A DNA stretch of 64,000 nucleotides from Mortierella sp. BCC40632 (GCA_011634665.1 WAEK01000011.1:506001-570000); one strand, 5' to 3'; counted from the first letter of the stretch, positions 50,317-62,584 are shown. The notes: a model not told the origin generated them from the letters alone. Translations and numbers: made by a program.

Positions 50317-50879
50317 CTAAACATACAACGTTAGTACATTAGGAGGCCAAGCATGTTATCGATAGAGTCCACATGCTGGTCCTTGTATCTGTTGTGTTTG
50401 TTGTGGAGGCGAGATATCTCGTAGTACAAATTGCCTTTGATGTGTCGATTTTCCCAGGAGCCGCCTGTCCTCAGCATCGTGTCTTTATTTTCTTGACCTG
50501 CTACCTAGACGCACATTGCCACCAATTAGTTCACCAACTCTTTTTCCCCCACACGGCTCCTGAACACCTCCCAGCGGCTCTGTCTCTCCATTACCATCTC
50601 TGAGGATCTACGATTGCGAGCTGTGATTCTCTAGAGCTTCCATGGCTGTCGAAGGCCGACACCGCTGCTCTACTGTTAATCTCAGAGTCAAGTGTTCTCC
50701 AGTAGATAGGTAAATCATCAAAAATACTTTGGTGGCCAGGGAAAGCCTGTCTTTGACCTATCGCAACTTGTTGATATGGATACCTAATTTATGTTTATCT
50801 GGAATAGTGCTATTCAACATGACTGGATCAATAGTGCCGGATAGAGTGCCTGAACGAAAGACGAAATGGCTAGGTGAGG
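50317..50879. other. Unassigned sequence between orphan exon and transposase relic
   Basis: No coding exon that would extend the orphan fragment was found. A 5' terminal inverted repeat of the transposon may lie here but was not identified. Confidence 0.35.
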
Positions 50880-51432
50880 TCATTGGCTAGGTAAAGCAGT
50901 ATGCCGAAGCCAATCCCTGCTTCCTATTTGAAGAGATACAAGAGGCACTCAGGGACCAGTCTCCAAACCTGGAGAAATATCGTTCAGCACCATCTGCCGC
51001 GCTTTTCGGCACTACTTGGGATTGAGCAGGAACAAACTTACCAAGCGCGCTCGCGAGGCCATTCCCCGGGAAATCAAAGACTTTTAGTCACGTCTAAAGC
51101 CATGGTACCTGTTTCGAGAGCAACTAATTTTTGTGGATGAAAAGAGCAAAGACGGTCGTGCCGATGCGTGGCCGACAGTCGGCTCCCCTGTGATAGAAGT
51201 GCTTTCCAGTCACGGTTTTGTTGATTGGCATATCATTGACAAGACCTTCAATCAAGCCCTGTTTCTTGAAACTACTTAGGGCTATCTTCTCCCTCACCTT
51301 CAACTATGACCAATGTGGAACAGTATTGTAGTTATGGATAACGCCCGAGTACACATGAGTACACTGGTTGGAGACGCCATTCTTGCTCATCTTTCCCCCT
51401 ATTGTCCACGGCTCAATCCGATTGAGCTTAGG
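50880..51432 (+). mobile_element. Tc1/mariner (IS630)-type transposase relic
   Basis: Fragments in one main frame with stops recall Tc1/mariner transposases. An HTH-like stretch ends LSRNKLTKRAREAIPREIKD, the first catalytic Asp region is EQLIFVDEKSKDGRAD, the second Asp region is NSIVVMDNARVH, and the third acidic residue is in CPRLNPIE. There are stops near 51083, 51278 and 51305. Only 28 residues separate the second Asp from the final Glu, against 34 in DD34E enzymes, so a small deletion is likely. The element is dead; its ends were not found, and copy B of the long repeat starts ~180 bp downstream. Confidence 0.75.
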
Positions 51433-51465
51433 TCCAGCTGGGCTAGGCGAGCGAGAGATCTGGCC

Positions 51466-51600
51466 TTTTTTTTTTTTTGGCGTACTTTTCCTTCCTCCCC
51501 TGAGAGAGAGAAGAGAAAGAAAGAGAGAGAGAAAGAGACAGCGATAGAGTCTGTTTGTGAAAGAGACAGTGAAGAAAAAAACCCCCTAATCCACACTTCA
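51466..51600. repeat. Short repeat resembling 52640-52780
   Basis: The motif order GGC(G/A)TACTTTT..CTTCCTCC..GAAAGAGACAGTGAAGAAAAAAA..CCCC recurs at 52640-52780. The two copies bracket copy B of the long repeat, which suggests nested insertion or local duplication. Purine-rich filler makes the exact identity uncertain. Confidence 0.5.
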
Positions 51601-51609
51601 TCACTCTTT

Positions 51610-52381
51610 CTCTCTCTCTCTCTCTCTCTGGCCGATGGATCTCTGCCTCTGCTGCATGTCTCCGACACATATCATCAAGTCTCACGCCATGACCACCCCA
51701 GGGCATTCTCCACACAGACCACTGTGGTTGGACACAACTGCTTCATGACACTCTCAGTGAGCAGTGTTTAAATGTGCGCGTTTGTGTTTTTTTTTTTTAT
51801 TTTCTCAGTGGACCGAAACACTGTGGAGAAGGATTCTGTTCCAACCTGGGTCTTTCTGCCACTGCTACATTGTTTGGTAATTGGCGGAGCAAGCGAGGGT
51901 TTCCGTCACAGGAAAGGTGTTGCATCTGGTTTAACGGCCTATGCTGGAGCATGTGCAAAAACAATAAGGATCAAAGTGCGTAGGGTCTTTTCTTTTCTAA
52001 AAAAAAAAAAAAAAAAAACGTGCACGGAGCAAAAGAGGTACAAGCTGGGAGGGTCAGAGCCCGGGCATATGCATGTGTGTGGGGCAAGCGCATGGCATTT
52101 GATAACCCTGCACCTCCGTCCTGCAACCAAGGCACCAGAGTAGGATCGAGAGTGAGAAGGTAGGATGAGAAGCAGGGAGAGAGAGAGGGAAGGAGAGAAC
52201 TAGAGAAGAAGATATTAGAGTGCGACGACCGCTGCGAAGGATATGAAAACGAGAACCAAATCGGACCAAAAAGGAAGCCAATTGGACGGAACGTCGAACG
52301 GTCTGTCCTCCGAGCAGGTTAGATCGGGTTTCTTTTTAAACACAAGTAAAGTTGTAGAAGACAAGGAAGACAGAGAAGGGG

Positions 52382-52436
<55 letters not shown>

Positions 52437-52487
52437 TGTGTGTGTGTGTGTGTGTGAAAAGGGGGGGCAAGTGAATGAATCGCCCAA
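51610..52487 (+). repeat. Long direct repeat, copy B
   Basis: Second copy of the 0.9-kb repeat at 44880-45853, same orientation, about 6.7 kb away. It lacks ~60 bp present in copy A and has a longer (AG)n(TG)n tract (52385-52456). Contains no intact gene. Confidence 0.9.
52385..52456. repeat. Compound (AG)n(TG)n microsatellite
   Basis: About 50 bp of AG followed directly by about 20 bp of TG, inside copy B of the long repeat. Copy A has only a short AG run at this place. Confidence 0.95.
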
Positions 52488-53112
52488 GACAAGGGGAGAG
52501 GATGATGGACAGTGGGCGGCAAGAGAGTCTTCAATGGGGACAAGGTTGTGATCGGGCTGGGGGGCAAAAAGGCTGAATGAAACTTAGGGCAAGCCTTCCA
52601 GGCCGTGGCAGAGAGAGGAATGTGAGGAAAAATTTGTTTTTTGGCATACTTTTTCTTTCCTCCACTGGCTCAAAGGGAAAAGAAGAAAGGGCTGAAGAAG
52701 AGAGTCTGTGTGTGTGAAAGAGACAGTGAAGAAAAAAAAACCTCCCCAATTCCCCAATCCTTACTTCTCTTTTTACTTTCTCTCTCTCTCTTCTCTTTCT
52801 CTCTTCTCTTTCTCTCTTCTCTTTCTCTCTCTTTCTTTCTTTCTCACCTTTTGTAAATCCCCAACCACCCACTCACCCACGCTCTGCCATCCCCGCTCCT
52901 CCAACCACTCCTCACCACTGTCCACCAGCACAGCCAGCAACAAAGCACTCTCCCCTCTCCCCAGGCTGGTCTTTTTCCCTTCCATCTCGATGGATTGACC
53001 ATGTTGTTACATCCCCGCTCCCCAGGACTCCCACAAGGCTGCCCTTACCGCGTCCCTGCTCCAGCCATACCCATCCCCTTCGCAGTCACCTGCTTCGCTC
53101 TCTCGCGCCACG
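52488..53112. promoter_or_regulatory. Upstream region of the C2H2 gene
   Basis: Lies between long-repeat copy B and the zinc-finger start codon. CT-rich from 52770 to 52850, then C-rich, typical of leaders in this window. The long repeat therefore ends ~600 bp before this gene. Confidence 0.45.
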
Positions 53113-55335
53113 ATGTCGCCCGATACCACTACCACCACCACCACTATTTCTACTATTGCTACCTCTACTACTGCTACTACTACCCCTACTAGTGACCCTT
53201 CGCCTTCCATCGTTGCTCGTCGCCGTTCATCCGTCAAGAGTCTCCTCAGTTCTGCCAATCCTCCTGCATCTGCTCTTGACGCCTTGGTCATGGCTCTCGA
53301 GGCTACAGTCGAGGACGAGGCTGCAGGTGTGCTTGGTCGCAATATCAAGATTCAATCTGCTGATGACGATGAGGACGACGATCCAGATGCCACCATCCCA
53401 TCCTCGCCAACGGCATTTATGCGCGGCGTAACAGGAAGTACAACACACCACTTGCCAACGCTCCATCTGCCAGAGGCTGCGTCTCCACAGGGACCTTCTG
53501 TTCATTCTTTGGCACCCAGTCCAGACTCTTTGCAGGAGGATTCCAGCGAGCAGATGTCATTGAGCCACCAGGAATCGACGCCATCTGTCCATATGGAGGC
53601 CCGATCTCCGTCAGCGTCGCCCCGTAGCCATCTTGGAAGGTAGGGCGTTGTTATCCACCCCCAAGGGGGAGGGAAAGAAGGGGCCCTTTTTTTTTTTTTT
53701 CCCATCTCCTGTATTCCGTACAACACTACGACAACACGGGCAAGCGTAGGCGAAACGAACAAGTGCTTATCTTGTTTCCTTTTACCCGTTTCCGCCGATT
53801 CCTGCAACCCCAAAGAGTTCTTTTCTCTCTTTTCTTGGTTTTTCTCTCTCCTTCCCCTTTGTTGTTGACGTGTAGAATTTGCAGAGGATGCTTTACTCTG
53901 TGCACACTCTACAAGGATTATTCTTTTTCAGCCAGAGGCAATGCCTCGTCTTTTTTTGGTCTTTTTCTCCTGTCCTCTTCGGAAGCTGAAGCTGTGACAC
54001 ATCCTAGCCTGGTCACGTTCTCGATCCTTCTCTAAGGATAGGCCAGACTGCTATCGTTTCCTCCCTAGGACCCCCATATCTCTATTCACATTTGACACCC
54101 ATCAACACACAACACACATCCACACACATTCACACACAACACACGCAACACACACACACACACGCAAACGCACTTGATTTTTTTCTTTTTTAGTTGGATT
54201 TCATGCTAACCTGCTCCTACATGATGTGTTCTTTTGTGATAGGGCAAGCTCAGGAAAGAAGCCCTACGTAAGTCTCCGGCCTCGCCATGGCCCATTCATT
54301 CCTATTGTTCTACTCTAAAATACCCTGGATGTATCCTCCCAAGGATCATGGACGAAGCTTAGAGCGCCTTGGACTGGTCGCGTTAGCTCCATCAGGAACA
54401 GACAACTCAATGGAGTCATCAGGCGCCAGAGTGGACCCTAGTGGACGGAACCTAGGCCCAGGAACGGACCCTCCCCCTCTCTCCTTCTCTCCTGCGGCCC
54501 CAGCGGATGGACTCGCTCCATTGGACGACGGGTCACTTTCCACACACAGGACCTGTTTCGGAGGAGGAGGAAAAAGAAAGAAAAGAAAAGAGAGAGAGAG
54601 AGAGAAAGAAAAAAGAGGACCATGGCACCAGGCGATGGTCCCCAATGGCATTGGCTCTCTTGTTCTCTCTTTTTTTTTTTTTTTTTTTTTTCTTCTTCTC
54701 GTTTCCTTCACCTTCTTCACCACCACCTCCTCTTGTTTTCCTCCTACTCTACTTTTTCCCTGTGGACCTTTAAACCCGCCAAATCGACCGTGATGAAAAA
54801 GTTGATACCCACCGAACATGGCAGACATTTGGGAGCGCTAGAAAGAAAGAAAGAAAGAATGATGCAGCGGCCAAGAGAGAGAAAGAAAGAAAGAAAGAGA
54901 GAGCTGAGAAACAGAAACAGAACGAGATGGGAGGAGTGGAGGCGAGGGGCGGAGTAGATTGGACTTGCAAAATGTCTAGCTGGGACTCTTGTAGAAAGAA
55001 AAAAAAGAAACGACCCCATGGAGATCATCTTTTTTAGATGACCCGTTTCTTTTCTGCAGAGTTCCCGCAAAGACTTTTTATCTTTTTCTTTCTCTCTGCA
55101 TCCAATATCCTCTGCCTCTCTCTCTCTTTTCCTTTCCCTTTTCCTTTCCCTTTCTCTCTTTCTGGTCTCGGTTCTCTCTCGGTCGCTGCTACTTTTTTTT
55201 CTGTTCGATTCCTCCTAAAGTGTGTTGAAAAGGAACGTATTCAAGATTTTGACGACTCACGGTCAATTATCTCCTCTTTCTTTCATCCCTCTCTTCTTGT
55301 CACTGCCCTCTCCCCTGCCTGCCCATGGTGTAATA

Positions 55336-55379
<44 letters not shown>

Positions 55380-56202
55380 TTGTCGCCACCGTATCCGTCA
55401 TCCGCCAATCACCATTTGAATCCTGCCCGCCCTTTTGTCCATCCCCTCTTCTCTCTCTCTCTATCTCTATCTCTACCTACCTACCTACCTCGTACTTCCT
55501 CCACTGTCACCGATGGATGGGATGTCGTCATTGTCCTTGCGTTGGGTGGTCACCTTTTTGTGATGTTGGTGTGACCAAATGTTGGGGTTGGATCATCTCT
55601 TGCCCCGGGGGACAATGTCGTCGCGTTTATTTCGATGGTGCTTTCTCTGTCGACTGCACAAATTCGTCTGGAACAATATGATCCCGTCCACAGGTGTGTC
55701 GGTTCGAGGGTTGTACCCGAGCATTCACACAACTAGGGAACCTGAAGGTAAAAAAAAAAATAAAAAAAGTTTTCTTTTTTTTTTTTTTTTTGTATGCGAT
55801 GATGTTTCTGTGATCAATCTCCTTTTTGCCTCTTGAGAGTCGTATCCTTGAAACCCCATCCTCATCACTATTTTTATTTTTATCATCTTTTTTTTTTTTT
55901 TTTTTTCTTGTTTTCTCTCTTTCTGCCTTTTCTTTTCTAGACGCATGAACGAAAGCATACAGGAGAGCGACCCTACAAGTGCCCATTTCCTGACTGTGAC
56001 AAGACTTTTACGCAACTTGGCAACCTCAAGACACACGAGCGAATTCACGATGTCGTGAAGCCGTTTGTCTGTCGTCTTCCAGGTTGTGGCAAGACCTTCA
56101 GTCAACTTGGAAACCTCAAGGTATGGGACTACACTCTGTCCTGTCCCCCTCCCACGTCCCCCCTGAAGTGACAGCAGACCACTAATGATTTCGATTTTCG
56201 AT

Positions 56203-56233
<31 letters not shown>

Positions 56234-56604
56234 TTATTATTTATTTACTTATGCTTTTAATCCGTTCTTGTTCCAAGACACACACAGCAAAGATGCATCC
56301 GGACGCGCCTATAACAGATGAGGAGCTCTCGATCAGGACTCGAGGCGGAGAGATGCATGGTCGGGGGCATTCTGGCTTAGGTCGATCACAGCGGACGGCC
56401 GTGCTAGTGAATCCAGAAGGAGGAGATGGACCTGTCCAGGTGATCACCTACTTTACACCCCAACAACGACGACCCATCAAACCACAGCAATCCGAGGAAG
56501 CGCGACTTGTGCGAAAGATTCGAGAGATGATGCGATTTCAACGACATCGACGTACTAGAGAAATGGAGGCAGGAAGTGAAGTGTCGGATGACATGGATGA
56601 ATAA
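53113..56604 (+). CDS. C2H2 zinc-finger transcription factor
   Basis: Five exons, 53113-53639, 54243-54267, 55694-55747, 55941-56120 and 56278-56604, encode 370 residues with all junctions in phase. The second exon is only 25 nt. The N-terminal half is Ser/Thr/Pro-rich with an acidic patch ([10 protein letters not shown]). Three C2H2 fingers lie at ~186-208 ([19 protein letters not shown]), 216-238 ([19 protein letters not shown]) and 246-269 ([19 protein letters not shown]). The first linker is canonical TGERPYK. All three share the helix core QLGNLKTH, so they should prefer similar DNA triplets. Fingers 1 and 3 are each split by an intron at the same place, just after NLK. The C-terminal basic helix ([20 protein letters not shown]) resembles a nuclear-localisation or dimerisation segment. 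ATG 53113 is the first Met in this frame that I could support. Confidence 0.9.
54268..55693 (+). other. 1.43-kb intron of the C2H2 gene
   Basis: Bounded by GTAAGT and CAG. Contains a T-run (54670-54690), purine-rich blocks (54580-54610, 54840-54900) and CT tracts. The open frames are low-complexity; no alternative exon supported. Confidence 0.65.
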
Positions 56605-56628
56605 TTGGCGTGCTCTCTCTTTCTCTCT

Positions 56629-56667
<39 letters not shown>

Positions 56668-57047
56668 CTAATTCCCCCTGGTCCCCCACAAGCAAAGATC
56701 AAAAGATGTGTTCTTTTTTTATTGTACAACCCCCCTTCGCCTCTTACTATTTTTTTTTTCCCCAACTGTTCTTTTATATCCATTTGTCCAACTAGGGAAA
56801 CGACTTTGGTCTTTTTTCTTTTCCTCCTCTCCTCCTTGTTCTCTTTATCTCCCAACAACATCATCAACAGACTCGTAATTGTATAGTATCCCCCTTTTTT
56901 TTCTCAAAAAAGAAGAAAAAAAAATCCATCCTCCACTCCCCTTCCCCATGTTTGCGCATCCTTGTACACTTTTTGTTTTACGCAACGCAACAGTGAGAAA
57001 AAAAAAATATGCAATAGATCCACTTTTATAAAGCTTTTGCTAGGTTT

Positions 57048-57081
<34 letters not shown>

Positions 57082-57637
57082 TCCCGACACTCTCATGGTT
57101 AAGGAACATAATGTTCATTGTCAAAAATTAGCGGGCTGTAGCTCCAAAATGGCTCTTTCTCTCCTGCATTCTTCCCTTTTCTCTTTCTTCACAGCACGTT
57201 CTCTGGCACCCCTCCCTCCCACCGGTCTCTGCTTTTGGATGATTCAATTCCTAGGATGAGAAAGAGAGCAAGAGCAAGAGCCCAGCCACAAAGAGTGGAT
57301 GGAGAAGAGTAAAAGAGGAATAGGAGTGAATGTCATTCAGTTTGTTGGAAAGAGAGGAGAAAAAGGTTCTGGTCGGAGAGAAGGAGTTAACACACAGGAA
57401 GATCTATTTCGCGACAATGGCTGTGGAGGAGGACTTGCTTTTTTTTTTTTTTTTTAATAGACGAATGCGCTCATGAGAGAAATGCATTCATTCTTGTCCT
57501 CACTCACTTTACTACTTCCTTCTTCTCTCTCCCTTCTCTCTCCACTCTTCTTGTTCCTCCTCTTCTTTCTCTTCTTTCTCTTTCTCCTCTCACACTCACT
57601 CTCTTCCTTTGTCCCTACAAGAACATAATACTCTCAC
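56605..57637. other. Intergenic, T-tract-rich
   Basis: 3' flank of the C2H2 gene and promoter of the dysferlin-domain gene. Long T-runs at 56632-56660, 57051-57079 and 57440-57455. No gene recognised. Confidence 0.55.
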
Positions 57638-59324
57638 ATGACTGCCGAAAAGCCCAAACGTTCAGCAGGAGACCAACCTGTGTCCTCCTCTCCATCCCCG
57701 TCAGGCACTGGTTCATTCCCTATTCATGAAAAGTCTCTGCATCCGGATTCTACTCTTTCAACATCTCCAGCATCCCCAGAATCAACAGACGACCCTAGTC
57801 ATCCATCCAAACCAGAACAAGACTCTTCTGAACGTCATGACCCCATCTCTTCTTCTCCTTTTATCCCTCATGCAGAATCCCCCACAGGTTCTGTCTTTGA
57901 CAGTGACTCCTCGACCAGTAGTGTTGGTGGTATCAAGGCGGTTCATAATATTCATCAACTGACAGGTGTGGAGGCCCAACAGGAGGCGGCTCGAGCTGCA
58001 GAAAGGATTCAGAGTAAACTTCGACCTATATCCAAACTCAATACCATGCGACGCGGCTTTGTCCAATCCTTTCAACACGAACAAGCTCTTTCCAACACAT
58101 CATCATCACATGAAGAACAACAACAACAACAGAAGCAGCAGCAGCAGCAGCAGCAGCAACAGCGAATACTTCAACAAAGTTCAGCAGTCGAGGTACTTTC
58201 AGACGATGGGTCCCGTATAGGAGAAGAAGCGTCGGCCAGTCTAAATCGATCCAATGCGAGTGAGCATCGCTCTTCGGTCGCAAGCAGTATTGTCGGTGCC
58301 AGTAACAGTTCACTCTCCAGGATCAAACAAAAGATCACTCGATCCGACCCCACTCGTGAACCGACCAGTCAAGCGATTACGATCGAAGCCCCTCGACAGA
58401 TCGATGCACAGACACAAGCAGGGGATCGACGATTCTTTCGATGTCCTGGAGATCCTGAACCCGAGGGTGGGTTTGTCTATGAGTTTTTATATCAACATCA
58501 ACGCGGGGCCTTCTTTTTAGGGACCCCAAAGTTCAGTGCCAGATCTCTCTTGCCTGTGGATCCGGATGAATGGACGAATGCTCAGTTTGAGACGTCGGTG
58601 ATGAACACGACGGATTATCTGTTGCCGGATCCGAGTTGGGAATGGGTGCATCGGACTTGGTTGGTGGATATGACGGGGGATGTGGATGAGGATGGTTGGG
58701 AGTATGCCATGACCTTTCATGGTTCCCCCTGGCATGGTAACTATGAAGTCTTTCGATCGTTTGCTCGACGACGACGATGGCTTCGACTTCGAAAGAGAAA
58801 GGTAAAAAAAAAAAAAAAGTGGTCTCTTCTTTTTAACCCCTATTCTTTTTTGTTACCCCCCATGCGGGTCACGCATTAACCATGATATACCTTTTTTTTT
58901 TTGACGTTGTTCTCCATTAGGGTACATCACAACAAAAGGCAGGAACATTGCCGGACAGGGACTATCCAACGTCCGTCGATGCTTCGACATGGAGAAGAGT
59001 GGAGCAATCAGTCTCTGAGACAGTGCCAGGAGTACCTTTGGCCACCACAGCACATGGAACAGATTCATCAACGTCAACAAGACTGGACGAGGCAGCGTCG
59101 GAACAACGAGCCAAAGCATTGTTCAAGGCGATGAAGGGATCTCGTTCAGATCGAGAAAAGGTGGGGCATGCGGCACAACATGTGGTTCAGTATCCCTATC
59201 CGAATGATTTCAAGGCGATTGAGGCCAAGATGGAAAAGTATCTGAGTCTTTTTGATTATGAGACGTCTCGACGCGAGTTTCTTTCGGTAAGAAAAGGAAA
59301 GGGTTAGTTGGAAGTTCCTGGTAG

Positions 59325-59364
<40 letters not shown>

Positions 59365-59546
59365 AATGGTCTGATACTAATTGACGTTCTTTATTTTGCC
59401 CTGAACCAAAAAATATATAAAAATATATATATTTCCAATAGCTACTCGCAACGTATGGGAGGACACCAGCTGTGGAGGAAGGGGTTCAGCAACTCGAGTT
59501 TTTCTCCGATCGAAAGCTTCTGGCGGGTCGAGTCTCTGCCAAATAA
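57638..59546 (+). CDS. Dysferlin-domain (Spo73/Mug65/Pex23-like) protein
   Basis: Three exons, 57638-58801, 58921-59286 and 59442-59546, all phase 0, encode 544 residues. The first ~250 residues are Ser/Pro-rich with a poly-Gln run. The dysferlin (DysF) module at ~267-387 is clear. The N-terminal part has FVYEFLYQHQRGAFFLGTPK and SARSLLPVDPDEWT. The C-terminal part has SWEWVHRTWLVDM, DEDGWEYAMTF and the basic RRRRWLRLRKRK end. In yeasts this module occurs in Spo73 and Mug65 (prospore membrane) and in Pex23/Pex30-family ER-peroxisome proteins. No transmembrane segment is visible, favouring the Spo73/Mug65 type. A helical C-terminal tail (AIEAKMEKYLSLFDYETSRR) spans exons 2-3. I infer a membrane-contact or spore-membrane role. 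Confidence 0.85.
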
Positions 59547-59779
59547 CATAGAATCAAGGATAGGAAGGGGGTGAGGCAGTCACGTCTCTCGAGAGAGAGA
59601 GATAGAGAGGAGAGAGAGTGAGTCTCTGCAGAGCAATAAAGCCCTTCTGATCTCTCTCTCTCTTTTTTTTTTTTTTTTTTTTTTTTTAATCTCCCAGGAT
59701 CATTTTCATTCTCCATTCATTCTCCTCCTGATCCCGTCCACACACACCATCGCCACCACCACCACTTCACCACTTCACC

Positions 59780-60730
59780 ATGGCCACCATTGAACAACGC
59801 ATCAAAGACCAGGGCGATCTTGTTCGTTCCCTCAAGTCTGCTGGAACTCCTGACAAGGAAAAGATTGCGGCTGAGGTCGCGGTCCTGAAGGCACTCAAGG
59901 ACGAACTTGCCGCTTTGACTGTCAAGGACTCTACAGGAGCATCCTCCTCCTCCAGCAGCAGCAACAATAAGAAGAAGGGTGGCGCAGAGGATGATAAGAA
60001 GGCCAAGTCTTCCTTTACGCTCAAGAGTGCCAAGGTAAAAAAGAATGAGCCTCCTAAACCCGAGCAATGAAAGAGGATGACTCACTGTGATTTCGTATCT
60101 CTTTTTCTTTTTCTTTCTCTCTTTCTCTTTCTATCTTTAAAGAGAAAGGAAGGAAGGGAGAGAGAGAGAGAGAGAGAGAAAGTAATGAAGGCGAAGCACA
60201 AACATAGATAGCATATCTAACATTTCTGTTTTGGTGAAAACAACAAAAAAAAAAAAATTCGTCTCTCTAGGGCACCAAGGACTACATGCCACCAGAGATG
60301 GCCATCAGAGAAAAGATCTTTTCGACCATCACCCGTGTCTTCAAACGCCACGGAGGTGTGACGATCGACACACCAGTCTTTGAATTGAAGGAGATCCTTG
60401 CAGGAAAATATGGCGAGGACAGCAAGTTGATTTATGATCTTGAGGATCAAGGTGGTGAAAAATGCTCACTCCGTTATGATTTGACGGTTCCTTTTGCTCG
60501 ATTCTTGGCCATGAATGGAAAGGAGTATCAGAACATTAAGCGTTATCATATCGCCAAGGTCTATCGACGTGATCAGCCTGCCATGACCAAAGGACGTATG
60601 AGAGAGTTTTTCCAGTGTGTAAGTGGGGGAGAAGGAGTTTTTTTTTTTTTTACCTCTTTTTCTTTATTTTTATATGACAACCAATGATGTTACTGTTGTT
60701 TTTCAACCTTGTAACTGACCTGAATTGCTG

Positions 60731-60767
<37 letters not shown>

Positions 60768-62183
60768 CTGGGCCCATTAGGATTTCGATATTGCTGGAAC
60801 ATATGACGCAATGATTCCCGACAGTGAGATTATCCGTATCTTGGTCGAATGTTTGACCGAGCTCGAGTTGGGAGATTTCACGATCAAGATCAACCATCGC
60901 AAGATTCTGGATGGTATCTTTGAGGTCTGTGGAGTTCCTGAGGACAAGATCCGTACCATTTCTTCCGCTGTTGACAAGTTGGACAAGTTGCCCTGGGCAG
61001 ATGTTCGCAAGGAAATGACAGAGGAGAAGGGTTTGGATCCCAAGGCTGCTGATCTGATTGGCGAGTATGTTCAGCTCAAGGGTAAGTCTTTTTTTTTTTT
61101 TTTTTTTTTTTTTTCCTCCCTAATCCCTGGGAGACAAGTGAAGAATTATGATGGTTGGTCTGCAAAAACTATCGACTCTATATCTCTTGTGCTTTATTGT
61201 TCTAACTTTCTTTATTTTTTTTTTCTTTCCTTCTATAATATGGTATCTAGGTGGTGAAGAGTTGTTGGAGCGACTCTACAGCGATGCCAAGCTTTCGACT
61301 AGCACTCGTGCCAAGGAGGGTTTGGATGACATGGCCTTGTTATTCAAGTACATGAACGTCTTTGGTGTCTCTCGGTTTACTTCCTTTGACTTGTCTCTTG
61401 CCCGTGGTCTCGATTATTACACGGGTTTGATCTACGAGGCTGTCTTGGAAGGCTCTGCCCCTCCCAGTAAGTCTTTCTTCTCCTATTTTCTTTCTTGCTC
61501 TTGAAAAGAAAAAGAAAAAGAAAAATTGTCTGGTCTTTGGTTCATGTCCAATTCTAATCATTCTCTTTGTTGTTTCTAACAATCCACTACCCAAAAAAAA
61601 AAAAAAAAAAAAAAAAACTATAGCCACGGCCACTGGTGAAAGAGTTCGTGCAACAATGAGGGCAGGAACGGATGAACTCGATGAGAGCACCGTCGGGGTT
61701 GGATCCGTGGCTGCCGGTGGTCGTTACGACAACCTTGTGGGCATGTTCTCTGGACTGAACAAGAAGGGTCAACCCAACTTGGTCATCCCCTGTGTCGGTA
61801 TTTCGATCGGAGTCGAGCGTGTGTTCTCGATCTTGATGCAAAAGCAAAAGAAGGGCGAAGTCAAGAGCAACGAGGTGGAGGTCTATGTCGTTGGTTTGGG
61901 AGGTGTCTCTGTAGAGGAGAGGATGAAGATTTGCAAGGAGCTTTGGGATGCAGGTATCAAGGCCGAGTTCTCTTACAAGCTCAAGCCCAGGACTCAGACA
62001 CAGTGGGATACATGCGATCGCGACAAGATTCCATTTGCGGTGATTGTTGGAGGAGATGAGATTGAGAAGGGATTGGTCAAGATCAAGGACATGCGTGCCA
62101 AGGATGAGTCCCAGAAGGGTGGTCTGGAGTACCCACGTTCTGAGATGGTCCAAGAGTTGAAGACGAGACTTGCTGCTCTCTAA
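59780..62183 (+). CDS. HTS1: Histidyl-tRNA synthetase
   Basis: Class II synthetase charging tRNA-His. Five exons, 59780-60034, 60271-60618, 60781-61081, 61251-61466 and 61624-62183, encode 559 residues and every junction is in phase. An N-terminal WHEP-like helical hairpin (residues ~1-46, [16 protein letters not shown]...) is followed by a Ser/Lys-rich linker. The catalytic core begins [17 protein letters not shown]. Motif 2 is [27 protein letters not shown], the histidine-specific loop is [14 protein letters not shown], and motif 3 is [12 protein letters not shown]. The anticodon-binding domain starts [11 protein letters not shown]. Introns carry very long T-runs (for example 60731-60767). 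Exon 1 reads through its donor for 11 codons to a stop, so intron retention would give a 96-residue WHEP-only product. No separate mitochondrial presequence was identified. Confidence 0.97.
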
Positions 62184-62584
62184 TAGATTTCTTCTCTTTT
62201 TTTTTTTTTTTTCTCCCCTTCATCTTTGCTTCGTTCACCGTCGCCAATTACCATTACCAGCGTGTGACATAAATTATCGGTCGTCTTGATTCTCTTGCTC
62301 GTTGGCGGTAATTTTCGGTCATAGAGTAAAAAAGAAAGAAAAGACTGATGCTGAAAAAAGAGAAACCCTCCTACAATGTATATCTCGTCAACCCTGCGTC
62401 CTACTCTAATTTGTACTTGTTGTTGCTGTTACAAGAGATGAAAACGAGGTACAAACACAGTTTATTCTGGGGGGGTATATCCTTAGCAGGGAATCGCGCC
62501 TTGCGGGTTCGGGTCTATTTTGTTTGTTTTTTGTTTGTTTGTTGGACGCTCAAGAAGTCAAAGGTTGAAATAGGTCCTTCTTCC
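62184..62584. other. Convergent intergenic region
   Basis: The 3' flanks of the HisRS gene (+) and the MFS gene (-). No coding sequence supported. Confidence 0.6.
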
